A stretch of 64,000 nt of DNA from Sphagnum magellanicum (Eukaryota > Streptophyta > Sphagnopsida > Sphagnales > Sphagnaceae), in NCBI GenBank assembly GCA_021904315.1, contig CM038916.1, positions 11,125,065-11,189,064 of the forward strand. Direction: 5' to 3'. The position numbers and the translations under genes were made by a program. Shown here piece by piece: positions 1-12,903 of the stretch. The notes under the pieces were generated by a model. The model ran no database searches, was not told the origin of the DNA, and saw nothing but the letters and a program-made list of their open reading frames with translations. How positions within the stretch are numbered: the first letter of the stretch is position 1; the number at the start of each line of letters is the position of its first letter.

Positions 1-2030
1 GGTACAAGCTTCCACACAACTCTTGATGCAAGAGGTGTTTTTTCAACTTCATTTCATATTCTATCGCATCACTAATTTGTATACATTATCATTTACTTCA
101 TCACTTCGTTTTTGAAGGCTCCTCCATGTATCAGGGAATAGTCGTTGAACATCATGTCTACCATTTTTTATTCCTTTCAATTGATGTGGCATTGTGTTAA
201 CGTTCAAGTCAATCAACGATTGAACATTTGATTCTGCCTACTTGGTTGGAATTCAGAGTTTATGCAAACCTTTGTTACAATGAAACAAAAATCTACATCT
301 TCGCTTGGAATTTGCTTTGTATAACATGCATGTCAATTTAAACAATCCAACAATCTTATACTATGCCATTTCACAAATGTCTATTTCTTAAACCGTGATA
401 AATTTTTGCTATTGTGTTTGCTTTGACATGCAACCTTTTTGGAATATCCATGCCATATGTTCTACGTTATTCAAAGGATAAACCCCAAAACTCTTCTTTC
501 AACAATGTCTTCTCACAAGTAAAATGTTGATACTAATTTCGTGCGCAACATAATGCGGAACTCACATTTCAAACAAACTCCTGGGACAAAAGTTTATCAA
601 TCCTTGACATTGAATGATTTGAATGTCTAACACTTCACTTCCTCTTTTGAGTATATTGCTTCTTCCTTCCACCAATTTCTCCCTTCTCATCAACAATTGG
701 AATACTTTCATCGTAAAATACTAGAAGTTGTCTTAGGGAATACCCATCCACAATGGTTTATGCTAATAGCCACTTCTAAATTGTCATAACCGCTGAAATA
801 TTATTTGGGCAATACAAAATACTCACACTGACATGATCTTCACCAAACTGATTATTAAGAATTGCCTCCCTTAGGTCACAAGCTATTACATGGCCACTTG
901 TAACAAACAACCCAACATCATCCACAAGTTCACATTCCACACCTCACCAAACAAACCTACCTTTTGATAAGATGTGAGAGTTCCTTCCTCTGTTTTCATT
1001 ATCACCTCGTTCCTGTGCTTCTTCGCCATTTCCTTCCTCGTTCCACCCTTCATTCATAAAACCTAAAAAAATTCTTCTCAAAGTGCCATCATTGTTAACA
1101 TGATTAGAAAAATAATACACTTATACCCATCGAACTCGTTTTGAGGAGTACCATTCATTGTATTGATAATTTCTTCATCAACATCAAATCCCTCAGATCA
1201 TAAGGAGGAGGAGAGAACGTGATCTCTACAAGACACTTTTTTTTTTCATAATTTGTTAAAACCCTCCTCTTGAATGCCTTCTTTCGGTAAAAATACAAGT
1301 TTTTCTTCTAGAAAGGAAACATCATTTGCAAACCAAAAGCAATCATTTTCCATCAAGGATCCGCAATATCATGTAACTAGAGTTAAGCAAAGGAGTTTTC
1401 GCTACTCAAACATCTCAACCACGGATACAATGGTGACAACTATACAATTTTCCACTCCATTAACGCCATAGATCAGGAGTAGCGATGGATCCTTGCACTA
1501 TCCTACTCCAATTCCTTGCTCAAATCCCATATAAAAATTGTCATAACATGCATATTTATAGTCATGTTTTCACCATTTTAAATATAATTTAATTGTTAAA
1601 CACCCAATATTCACAAAGTCAATGGATGAATATTGCTATGTTAGAATGTAAAATTGAACAAAAAATGACAAAATGCACCACCCATTCCAAAAGGAACAAA
1701 AAAAATTTCTATTTAATTCAATTGAATGTCGACCAATTACTAAATTTTTTTGAGAATATTACATTAAAAAAGATTGCATTTCACCCAACAAATTATGAAA
1801 TTTGTTTGAGAATATTATATCAAGATACATTGGATTTTACACAATTATTACAACCTAGAAAACATTTTTTAGATCACTTCATAGGGGCCATCCAAAAAAT
1901 GCCATTTTTATAAAACCATAAAAGACACATGGCAGCCATTAGGAATTTTTAGATTTTGAATTGGAAAGACTCGCAAAAATTACCTTGTGACTTTTAAAGT
2001 TTTTTATGTTTAATTTCAACTAGTATCGCC
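1..2030. other. AT-rich spacer, no gene supported
   Basis: No open frame here shows a recognisable domain or a credible exon chain. The longest frame (1593-1913, +) is Lys/Asn/Phe-rich and looks like chance translation of AT-rich DNA. The stretch from about 1915 leads into the 46-bp repeat array and may hold worn-down copies of that unit. Confidence 0.5.
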
Positions 2031-2690
2031 AAAACTCTTGGCGGTTGCCAACCGTTCTTTGGGATTGTCTCTTTCCTTTTATCTAAAAATCGTTTCGCAG
2101 TCGCCAAAACATTTTCTATGATTTCTAATCTAAAAAAAGGACTGGTTCTTGCTAGGTGTTTTTTATGACTTTTTGATCTAAAAAATGCTTGACAGCCACT
2201 TGGCATTTTCTAGCATTTTCAATCTAAAAAATGCCTTGTGGCCGTTAAGTGTTTTCTGGCATTTCCAATCTAGAAAACACTTGGTGGCCACTAGGCTTTT
2301 TCTAGCATTTCTAGTTTAGAAAACGCCTGATGGTTGCTAAACATTTTTTAGCATTTTCGATCTAGAAAACACTTGGTGGTCTCTAAGTTTTTTCTACGAT
2401 TTTGGATGCAGAAAACACTTGGCAACTGCTAAGTGTTTTCAAACATTTTTGATCCAAAAAACACTTAGTAGTTGCTAGGCATATACTAGCATTTCTGATC
2501 CAAAAAACATTTGGCAACTACCAAGCATTTTCTACAATTTTGGATGCAAAAAATGTCTGGCAACCACTAGACATTTTCTATGATTTATGGATCTAGAAAA
2601 CACTTGGCAGCTGTTAGGCATTTTCTATGCTTTTGGATCCAAAAAACCTTTGGTGACCACCAAACATTTTTTGCGATTTCCTTTAATTGG
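2031..2690. repeat. 46-bp tandem array of hairpin-forming units
   Basis: About 13-14 diverged copies of one unit sit head to tail. The A-run that opens each unit recurs near 2132, 2180, 2226, 2272, 2318, 2364, 2410, 2456, 2502, 2548, 2595 and 2641, so the step is almost always 46 bp. Most units have dyad symmetry: an arm such as AAAACACTT, a 10-base centre rich in TGGC/GCCA, then the matching arm AAGTGTTTT (unit at 2410). In the unit at 2548 both arms differ from this but still pair (ATGTCT with AGACAT). It is a minisatellite able to form a row of hairpins or cruciforms. No coding function is apparent. Confidence 0.85.
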
Positions 2691-5600
2691 TCATTTTGAA
2701 AAATCCCGGTGGCTGTGAGACGTCTTCTATTTTTATGTGGGACCATTTAAATTTTCATTGTACTATTTGATATAATATAACCATTTGAAAGTTATTAGGA
2801 TCCTATGAACATTTGGTTCAACAACTTTATACAATATTGTAGCTATAGTTTTATAACAACTATGTTGTTGTTAGTATAACATAGGTTGGAACAAACTAAT
2901 GTCAATAGTTATCGTTGTAATGAAGGAATTTTTTGTTACATTCAATTTCGAATTGCAGGAATACCTTCTAAGGGATAAGAACCACGAAAATTTTAGAAGA
3001 TCCTTTGTTATTTTTATTTCCTTGTTTTTGGTGGTTCATAGTTAAATTGATGTTAAAATTGTGATGAGAAAATAACAGGATTCTTGAACGCAAGTTGAGG
3101 ATGCATGAAAATCATGCAAATTTATTTGACTAGAATATGTGAATGTGATAGCTCTAAGATAAGAAGGATTTGAGATGATAAAAATGGTGAATATGTGTAA
3201 TCATTGTGATGTTAATAATGAATTGTGCAGTACTCACTTTTTTTGGGTCATGACTCCATCCTTTTCCGAGAGGTGGGATTGAATATAAATAATATTCCCT
3301 AGACAAGAGATGTTTTCAAACCCCGTCAACGCATCATGTTTTTAAGCATGCAAACCCATGTTTTAGAATCCTCTTTACTGACCCAAGAGAAAGGGATGAA
3401 AAATGGACTTTTTATTGGAAAAATTATTTTAGAAAACATTAGATGTATGAAATGGTAATTGCAAGATGAAAAGAAATGTGATTTTTATGGGTTGAAATAG
3501 TTGAGAATATATTTTCATGAAGAAATGTTGAATTTGAAAGCACTTTTCAAATACAAAGCAATTGAACATGTTGTCATAGATTGCTCTATACTATGGAATG
3601 CACTAAACTATTAAAAGAAGGAAACTTGTGGTGTTAATTGATCGCAAGATTGATGTGAAGATTTGAGAAAGTGAAGGAGCAATGGGTAGGAATGATAAAA
3701 GGGTTGTACCGAGAAGCTATTCGATGGAGTTTTTTGAATCGCATAATTTCACCATGAGGTTCTTTTATCTGAAGCCTTACAATGAGTATGGCATTGGTTT
3801 TGAAGAAAGGTTGAACGATTAATTGCACGTTGAAACCAAAAAAAAATTTTAAAGAAAAGTTCGATGGTGCTTTGTGTTTTCAATTTTCTTGCCCTTGATC
3901 CCTTCTGAAGCTCCATAGACTTGGTGTTCTAGATTCTTCCCCAAGACCTTAACTTCACTTCTCTCCTACATTTTTTGAAAGAGAACTTGATCACACTTTG
4001 TCTTCTTTTAAAAAAGAAATTAAAACTCATACTCTAACCTAAAGTTGTCGATTGCTTAAACCTCCCCATCATAAGATTGGTGCATGAGACTTACGTTTAA
4101 CGAATTTCCTACCCTAAGTAGTTTGTAACGAAAAATGTTGAAATAATTCTACTTTCAACATAATTTTAATTTTTAAAAAAATTACATTTCATTTGTATGG
4201 GAGATTAAAACAAATTAAATGGAAAAGGACTAAAAATTGGCTTGAAAATTAGTACACATAATGTTACCCTTTCAATTTTATAATATCCCAACAGAACCCT
4301 TCATCCACATTCTTCACCCCTTTTAATTTCAAAACTATGCAAATTTTATGGAATTTAATAGAATGGCTATTGTAATTAACATTTGCTCGAATCCTTAGTA
4401 TGGAATATTTTCATATTTGATTCTTAGTTAGTAACATTATAAGAATATTATTCCATTATTAAGGGTCAAATAGATGGGGCATGTAATAGTTATAAATAAT
4501 ATTCTCCAAGCTTATAGGAATTTTTTGAAATTATAAATTTTATTCATTTTTACACATAAAAATTATGTAATATAATTGTGTAATAATATATTTCAACACA
4601 TGTAAAATAAAATTATTTATTTTATACAAAGTATATTATATAAAATTTCATTTAAATTTACGATAAAATTTCATTGATGCACAAATAAACTATATATTTC
4701 CCACAATGTTTTACATTATATTTTAATATTAAAAAAATTTCATGATATAATAATGATAAAAATATTATTTATAATATCTCCTAGTCTTTTATCATTAAAA
4801 TTTATTTCAATATATACTATTTAATTTAGTCACATTGGATATTTAAAACATTGGATTATATATCAAGTACATTATTTAAGATATTACACCCTAAACCTAT
4901 ATGTATAATATTAATTTAAATAAGTTCTTTACATGTTTTAGTTTATTATGTTCATTTGTATTCATATTAAAATTTTATTAATATTCATTTTTATTTTGAA
5001 TGTTGTAAAATAATTGTATGACCAATTAGGGTACCACAAATTGAATAATTTAAGGTTAACAATTATATAATTATATAAGGTGCCATGTTATCCATGTAAC
5101 AACAACAATAACTTTTAAGTTATATATAAATTATTTTATAAGTTCTTTAAGTTTAGAACATATAATAGGACCCATATTCTAATGATGTAGGATGTTAGTT
5201 AATTAAATATAAAAATAGGCATGACATCATGATAATATTTTCCACATCATTTGAAGTAATCCAAATAAATTAATCATAAACAATATCTACATATTTCACT
5301 ACTTGAAAAATGATGGCAAGATAATTCACGTTGGTGTTTTATTCTTTAGCACACACCCGAAAACCATAATAGGTGAAATATGGTCAACGGAAAATGGATG
5401 AAGTATGTCAATTTTGTAAATGTAAATCATCCATCAATTATACAAATAATTTGGTAATGTATTATTCATACTTATTCCATGTAAATAATGAAGCAAATAA
5501 TGAAGTTGTAATATATGACTATGGTCATTGATATAGTCATTTAGGATAGTTAGATTTCATTGTTTCCTTGGTTGAAAAAGGACATAAATTATATTAGATT

Positions 5601-6510
5601 AGCTATGGAGTTAAAGTCAAACAAATAAATGTTTTCCTTTTTAGAAAAGGAGAGCCCTTCCCCAATAATGTTGTGATTGTAGGGTCAAACTTTAGGCACC
5701 ATTTTTTAGGCACCTCATGTTACTATGCATACACTTTAAGTGTGTAAGGTGCATTCAACTTATATTTTGTGAAAGTAGGTTTATGCACCTATTTTTGCAT
5801 TCCATGGTTCTAATTTGATTTTATTTTGTGGTATGTCCTTTGTTAATGTGGATTTGATCATCAAAAAATGTCCATTATGATGTCATTACATTATATATAT
5901 ATGACATGACAATTCACATGTGAATGATAATGGCATATGTTTGAATTAATTAATGATTATTTAGTATTTCATAATAAGTTCATTTTTAATATATATTTAA
6001 ATGTAGTTTACATGGTAAAACATCATTAGTAAGTTATTATGTAATTATCAAATATCTTACTAAATTGTCCATGATCATAAACTCAAAATTAATATTAAAT
6101 TAAAAATAAGAAGTTATTTAATTTATCATTCAAAGATACATTAATCCTTGATAAATAACTCAAAGGTAGTAAAATACTTATTAAGTGGTTCATATTTGAG
6201 ATATTTAATGTTTATAGAGTTTAATGTATAGAGATATATTTAGGGTTAATGGTTTGAATATGAATTATAGGGTTTAATGTTGAAATTTGATTTATGGGGT
6301 TGAATAAATAGTTACATAATTTTTTTTCTATTACTATGATAATATATCATGTCAGCTTTTGTTTAGAAATCATTATTGTACTAATATGTTTTAATTCATA
6401 ATTTAAATGAAATTTGCATTCGGATTAATTAAATCATTGTAAATTTATAAATTGTATGATATTTGTTTATTTATATGTAGTCTAAGTTGTATTTATGTAT
6501 AGATATATAT
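2691..6510. other. AT-rich spacer, no gene seen
   Basis: This is strongly AT-rich DNA, most extreme at about 4,300-5,300, with short TA runs (for example near 5890). I see no exon-like frame, RNA gene or clear transposon domain. Confidence 0.5.
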
Positions 6511-7352
6511 TGTCACGACCCTAATTTTGCGCTTGTGATCGAGATAAGGGCTTGCAAAGGTGTAGGTCGAGAATGAAGCCCAAGAATCACATTTCATGTT
6601 CTTGGGAATATAGGAGGGTGTGAAGGAATGAACTCACACATTCCCAAGTGGGCTCCCACTTTGGGAGTTGGAGTCCAAATGAACTTCCAAATTTTTAGAG
6701 AGCGATTATATGGGGCCAAATTTATTGGATTAAATAATTCTTTATACCATTGAAAAGATCTTAAAACGTAGATGTCTAAAATGGGTTCCCACGTTCCATT
6801 ATAGTATTTAAAACACAAGTGATGGTTGAAAAAAAGGCTGGGAATCAAAGTGTTAATTTGACTTTTTCCCATTAAAAGACGGGAATCGCCCTAATTTACT
6901 TGCGTGCAGGTTTTGTGCCACATATCATTAGAAAGCTCTTGACAAGAACTACAACTTTGTTTCGGACTTCACCTCAATAAGAGGTTTACACAAAAAGTTA
7001 TGAGCTTTCAAAATTGTAGGAGTCCTAATTTCGCGAATTTTGGGATTCCCAATTTAAGAATCCTGGGACAAAATGACATTTGGATGTAGCTTTCATGGCT
7101 AATCACAGAAAATATTACAAAGGGGAAGGTGGTGGCTTCCCTCAAATTTAGGCCGTGATGAGTTTTGTGAGTTCATGTGTGTCCATGGTTCATTCGTGCA
7201 TCAAAAGTGTTCCAACTATGCATTAACTAACTTGTTGTTTGGTTTGTGTAGGTCTTTGTGAATAATTGATCGCTTATCACTCATCTTAATCCCCATCCTA
7301 AAGCTTTAGCATGGGCCTCTACTCACGAAGTGCTACGAATTAGGGAGCGTAT
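6511..7352 (+). mobile_element. Old LTR copy (same family as the solo LTR at 60,392)
   Basis: It starts TGTCACGACCC and ends near GGGAGCG, and it is collinear with the 835-bp element at 60,392-61,226. Shared landmarks in the same order are: a stretch ending in CTTRAAACGTAGAT, a GGGARTC...AATTTGACT block, AAAAGNCGGGAATCG, GGAAAGCTCT-like and GAGCTACAACTTTG-like blocks, a 'caaaatg...catttggatgtagc' block, and a GGCCGTG block. The length (about 842) agrees with the other copy. No target-site duplication is visible at its ends, and the divergence is large, so this is an ancient copy. No internal retrotransposon region adjoins it. Confidence 0.7.
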
Positions 7353-8080
7353 CCCCATTACTTTTTCTTCCATTGTTTTCACCTTTAAACTCGTATTTGA
7401 ATTTTACAAAAAGTTTGGGGGTGCGTCATATATGGATGTGTGGTTGTATATGTTTGTATATGCATGTATGTGGATGTGTATAGGTTTATTTGTGTTTTTT
7501 ATTGTTTATATGTATAATAAAAAAATGTGTGTTGAAAATAATATATAAATTATGTTGTACACATGTAAGTCATAGATATTTTGGTGTGTGATACATATGA
7601 TAATTTTCAAGATAAAATTTGGATATGGGTTTCATTTGGATATTCTTTTAGATACCTTTTTTTTTATGTGTGAAAGATTTAATGTGTTATTTTTATGTGA
7701 ATGTGAATGATATATGACAATTTTCAAAATAAGAATCGTTTGAATATGGGTTTCATTTGGATATTTGTTTTTGTGTGCGAAGGATGTAATGTGTTATTTT
7801 TATGTGGGTGAGAGTGATACATATAACAATTTTCAAAATAAGAATCATTTGAATATGGGTTTCATTTAGAATTCATTTTTTTCTATGTGTAGAATTTTGT
7901 GTGTTTTTTTAATGTGGGTGCGAATGTAAATGCTTGTTGTTTTGTGTGTGTTTCATGTCCATATTATGTTTGTATGTTTAATTTTTTAAAAATATAACTT
8001 AAATATGAATTTTTAATTAAAATATATAGTCGTAATTTAATTAGTTAATTGGTTTTTATGTGTTTATAAATATGTTTGTT

Positions 8081-8207
8081 TTCAACACAAAAAAATGGAA
8101 TGCAATAGTATACTTAGAAAAATTGTTCCCAATGTTAAGATTTAAACATTAACATTGGAGAACAATTTTTTTGTGTACACTATTTCATTTCATTTTTCTA
8201 TGTTGAA
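8081..8207. repeat. Fold-back (MITE-like) inverted repeat 1
   Basis: The left arm, 8081-8138, pairs imperfectly with the right arm, 8149-8207, across a 10-base loop. The inner pairing is nearly perfect (CCAATGTTAA against TTAACATTGG) and pairing extends out to TTCAACA/TGTTGAA. It could be a small MITE or yield a hairpin RNA. No target-site duplication was identified. Confidence 0.7.
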
Positions 8208-8451
8208 GGCATTATACCCAACAAAGATAAAAAATGTTACGTTATAACTTGTATTTATTATTAAAATTTTCAAAAATTTGTTTATTTTCTAAATTAATTC
8301 CTTAATGGCCACCATGTCATAATTGTTTGTGTTGTTGTAAGTGAATCATATTTTGGTTTGGATGTGGTGTACCATTCAACATATTTTTATTTTTTAGGTT
8401 TTAGGGGTTTGAGGTACATGTTTAATGTTTTGAATGTTACAAATTCTTCTT

Positions 8452-8715
8452 AAAAATAACAACCTAACAACCGAACACAGTGTTGTAATGATGATTGAAA
8501 ATAAATTATAGATTGAAATGCATTGTTGAGTTAAAAATAGATCAAATCATACATTTAATGCTCTATTTCTCATAGCTGTTATTGATTCTTTTTTATCAGC
8601 AATAGTTACGAAAATAGAACATTTGCACAATTTGATTTGTTTTTAACTCAACATGTAGTTGAATCTATGATTCTTTTAATCAACATTGCAACATTCACAC
8701 CATGTTGTTATTTTC
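8452..8715. repeat. Fold-back (MITE-like) inverted repeat 2
   Basis: Two arms of about 125 bp pair imperfectly around a short centre near 8590-8600. The outer ends match (AAAAATAACAAC near 8453; GTTGTTATTTT near 8704). The middle shares TGTTGAGTTAAAAA (about 8524) with its complement TTTTTAACTCAACA (about 8640-8653). Like its neighbour it looks like a non-autonomous DNA element or an inverted duplication. Flanking duplications are not clear. Confidence 0.65.
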
Positions 8716-11700
8716 ATCATTAAACTACTCATTAGCATCATCATAAGTTCATGATTTTAATTTGTCCAGCAAAAAAAAAGTCAACTCGCAACTTTGAATT
8801 TGTTTTTCAAAGCTTGATATCATGTAGCACTAAATTTATTATATAATGTGAGTCTTGCACTTTATTTTTCAAATCAAATCTTGTTTTTGTTGTAATAAAT
8901 CATGATTAATAATCTTAAATATAATTGTTTCTAAACTTTATTTTATCGTTTATGAATGAATTTGACCACATACCCAGAAGGGTAAATTTTGTGTGTGTGT
9001 GTGTTTTTTTTGAGCTTTTCTTTTTGGTCCTAGTGTCCACTAGTGATTTATAATTGAAAGTTTGAATAACTATAACATTGTCAAATTATTGTTTGGATTT
9101 TTGGACTTTTAAAAAATTTTAAATTAATTAAATATGTGTTAAACCCTAATAACATATTAACTCAAATTTCTTATATATTTTGTGATAATAATTTATATCA
9201 TCATGTGAAAAGGTGGTTTGATGGTAAAGCCTTAGGTTGTGACAAAATAAATGAAGATTCAAATCTTGTTTGAGACATGTTGTGTATATGACATTATCAT
9301 GATGACCCCAAAACAATAAAAATAAATAAATATTGAGGTTAGATTCATGGGCTTAATGTGATTGAGGATTTGTTCATAATTCAAATATGAAATAATAATA
9401 ATTATTTAAAAATGATTTATACGATTATACATTAATATTGGCACATCAATTAATAGTTTCAGCCATCTCAATCATTTTAGATAGCCACATCAATAATTAT
9501 AATCATTTAAAATAAACTTTTCAACTTTAAAAATAATCAATTTTTTGTTATAAGAAATTGGTTCAATCTAGTTGAGGATGTTTTTGTTTATTGCGACTAA
9601 AATTTCGATCATAAAAAACCAACATTGAAACCATGTTATGTAATATTGGTGTGTTTAAAAGAAAACAACATTGAAGTTTTAAAGTGAAATTTTATATTCC
9701 AAACAATATTTTTATGTTGAATCAGAATAAAAATGATTAAAAAATAAAAGTTCAATAAATGATTATTATTTTGATGGTTCTTGTAATTGCAAAAAAATCA
9801 TATTTTATTGACATAATTCTTTCATTGACAATTTTTGATGATGTCAAACATTACATTGCACATGTTGAACTTCAATCAAAGTGCAATTAATTTTTAATTT
9901 TTGTAATTCTTACATTATTATTTCTATTATTTGACCTTTTAATTTTGAATTTTTTTTTTTGAAAATATAACAATTTTTTAGGGTCAAAAGTCATGTTACA
10001 TCTTGTCATGTAGGGAAAATAAGGCAAAATAAACATGTCTAGATCTTTGTCAATGTAAATGAAAAATATTCATAAAATAAGATTTGATTTACTAAGATTT
10101 TAAAAATTACTATTGATTTAAATGATGAATATAAACATGTTTTTAGTTTTATTAGAATGATTTAAAAAAATCTCAAGTTTAATATACATTTAAATAGATT
10201 CTCTTTTCTTACACAATGGATTTTCAAAATTTAAGTTAATGAAATTGGTAGGTATATTTATGCTCGTTCAACTTTTTCATATAATAGTAATAATATATTC
10301 AAATTTTAACATAGAAGTAAATTTGAACACCACATTGATTAATCAATTTCAAATGCATTTGTTACTTTCTTTTATTATAATAAAAAACTGCAATTTTCGT
10401 ATTTAACTTGCCATAATTTAAATGCAAAACCATATGTATTCATAATGAAATTTAAAAAGATTTTGAATTTACTTTTGTATTCATGTAAAAAATTGTCTAT
10501 TTTTAAAAACTACATTTTGTGAAAGTTATTTTATCATGCTTACACTCAACATCCTATGTATTTTTCGAATATTGCGTTGGTCAATAGGCTTCCTTTTTTA
10601 TAAATATTCACCTGACAAATGTTGCAAAACAAACCCAAAGACCTTTGAATTCACATCATTAACGAGTAATATTCTACAAAAAGAAACACACAAATATACA
10701 ACAAAATGTGTAAGTAATAATTTCCTTGTCCATGTCATAAGAGTTAGATCATAGATCATTGACCATAGGCAAAATAATTTTTAAAAAAAATATAGCCACT
10801 CGTGAGGGAAATGGAATTGGCTATACACATAAATCTTGGCATAGTTGGACTTTATGAAACTTCCCCACATCATATAGAATTGTGAGACATGGAACACACT
10901 CTTCATCATTAAAATTATGAACCTTAATAAAAGAAAGATGAAGTTTAAAGATTTAATTGCTTCAAACTTGGAGCAATTTGAAACATCATAAACATACAAA
11001 TTGTTCAAATGACATAATTATTGTTAAATCCATATATAATATACATGAGTTATAACAAGGAGATGTTGAAGACGTTTTACATGATCCAAGTCCCCTAAAG
11101 GAATAGAGATAGATGAATTAGAAGAGGATTAAGACATGGGGGGCGGGGGGTGGGGAGATTGAGTCCTCTTTTGAACAAACAAAAGAGACTCCAAAAGATC
11201 ATCCTATTTATTGACAAACTTCTTGAGACATTTCTCAATAACTACTTCAATTGAGGAAATCCCTTCTAAACTTTGTACCTTGAGATCTAGAGAGGATATC
11301 TAGTTTTGTAAAAATAGTATTACCAATATAAGAATTGACTTGTAACATTGGGTACAATTATACTCACAATCACTTGCAAGATTTTCTAGATTTTTGAGGA
11401 ACGAATAGACCTTCCAATCTCCCTATAGTTGAAGAACTCTTAAGTCAAGTGACTTCCATGCAATAAAGGGAAAGGACCAAAACTTCTTGACAATGGAAAG
11501 GAAGACAATCTAAAACACTTTTGAAGGTTTAGATCTATGCTATCGGTATAAGAGGAGACAAAGATGAAGATACCTAAATCTCTACCCAAGGAAGGATGAC
11601 TCTAGACCAGGAATCTAGTTTTCTTTGAAACTTAACATCCCATGCTTGTTGCAAGAAATTTTGAGCAAAGTTTATGCACAAAGTTTTGCAAAGCCATTCT

Positions 11701-12437
11701 GATATTCAAAGGAGATATCATGGATGCCAAGTTTCTCCCTGCAAGAAATTTTCTAGATTGTGTCTGTCTAGTTTCAATCCTCCTGTGGGATCATCAAACA
11801 AAAGATGGGCATCAGAAATCAAATCAAGGCTATGATTGCAAAGTGTGCTAAAGGATTTAGCTTCAGACCTCAGCACTTCTTCTCGATCATCATCATCATC
11901 CAGTCTTTATAGTTGTTGTCAGAAGTGTCAGCATTTTGTCTGAACTTTCTGCTCCATCTTCTCTGTCATCAACCCTTGTCACTTCTAATGTTGCTGGAAA
12001 CATGAAGAAGGTAATCTATTTTTGCTTCTAATCTATTATCCAGTTCATGAAAATTTCTCTTGCTAGAAACATGAAGAAGGTACTCTGAGTGCAAAGGAGT
12101 AATTACTGTCACAGCTTAATGTTTTGTACTAAGGCCCACACCACCACCATCATGGTTGAAGCTTCTTCTCCCTGGCTGTAATTGAAGAACCAAGGTGCAC
12201 ATCATCAGATGGGAAAGCTCAGTTGAGCTCCGTGCAACAGTAGAGTAGCATTGCACTTTTGTTCAGAAATGCAGCAGCTACTGTGAGTGGGAAGTTCACG
12301 TACCAAATGTTGACTGATGAGATCCAGATCCACCTTCGAAATCCAAAAGGGTTGCAACCTTCCTTCCTCGTGGGATCTTCCAGAAGAAAATCCATCGTGA
12401 TCTATAAGCTCATCATCATCGCAGTTTCCTCCTTCTC

Positions 12438-12440
<3 letters not shown>

Positions 12441-12472
<32 letters not shown>
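12441..12472. repeat. CTG/CAG microsatellite
   Basis: About ten CTG triplets lie roughly 430 bp upstream of the kinase start. Read on the minus strand they make a poly-Gln or poly-Ala frame, but there is no other sign of a gene there. Confidence 0.9.
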
Positions 12473-12474
<2 letters not shown>

Positions 12475-12639
12475 AGTCTCATCCCCTCCCTCCACACCTG
12501 TGTCTGACTAGAATCAAACTCTCTGTTGCTGTCTGATGCACTTGCGTACCTCGTATTCTGAAGTTGCTTGGGTTGCTTGGAATCCCAACTAAAATTTGCA
12601 AGGAGTAGATGGGTAACCGCCAACGGTTACGCATCCGGC

Positions 12640-12725
12640 TCTGGCTCTTCAACTTCAGAGAGTTCACGAAGACTTGGAGCTCTTCAACTTCAGATCATCG
12701 ACTCCTCGAATTCACGAAGACTTAC
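12640..12725. repeat. Short tandem duplication upstream of the kinase
   Basis: The block GCTCTTCAACTTCAGA followed by TTCACGAAGACTT occurs twice (about 12,641-12,675 and 12,679-12,722) with a short insertion in the second copy. It lies just upstream of the putative TATA box. Confidence 0.6.
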
Positions 12726-12764
12726 TGATTCAGTACTCCTGGCATCTGCGGCTCATGCACAGCT

Positions 12765-12772
12765 TATATAAT
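12765..12772 (+). promoter_or_regulatory. Putative TATA box of the kinase gene
   Basis: TATATAAT sits 132 bp upstream of the chosen kinase ATG. A transcription start about 30 bp downstream would leave a 5' leader of roughly 100 nt. This rests on motif and spacing only. Confidence 0.45.
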
Positions 12773-12903
12773 AGATAGCGATTGAGAACTGGACAAGGTG
12801 CAGCAGATCCACGATTAATTACGCCCTTGAATTTGATCTTGTACACTGATCCTTGAAGCTGCTGTTGTAGCCAGGAGAGACTTGATAACAGAAGTTTTGA
12901 GCA

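Larger units (their letters stand above)
7353..12100. other. AT-rich spacer with fold-back elements
   Basis: No protein-coding gene is supported. The notable content is the two fold-back structures at 8,081-8,207 and 8,452-8,715 (listed separately) and a possible tRNA-derived (SINE-like) box A/box B pair near 9,205-9,265. The rest is simple AT-rich DNA. From about 11,600 base composition becomes more balanced as the kinase gene is approached. Confidence 0.5.

Noticed and set aside
1593..1913. 106-codon plus-strand frame
   Set aside because: Lys/Asn/Phe/Ile-rich translation of AT-rich DNA with no recognisable domain or neighbouring exon.
2031..2690. CRISPR-like reading of the 46-bp repeat array
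   Set aside because: There are no constant repeats with unique spacers; the whole unit repeats and drifts, and the host is a plant nucleus.
12402..12623. Minus-strand poly-Gln frame over the CTG run
   Set aside because: The only feature is the microsatellite; flanking residues show no family likeness and no exon signals.
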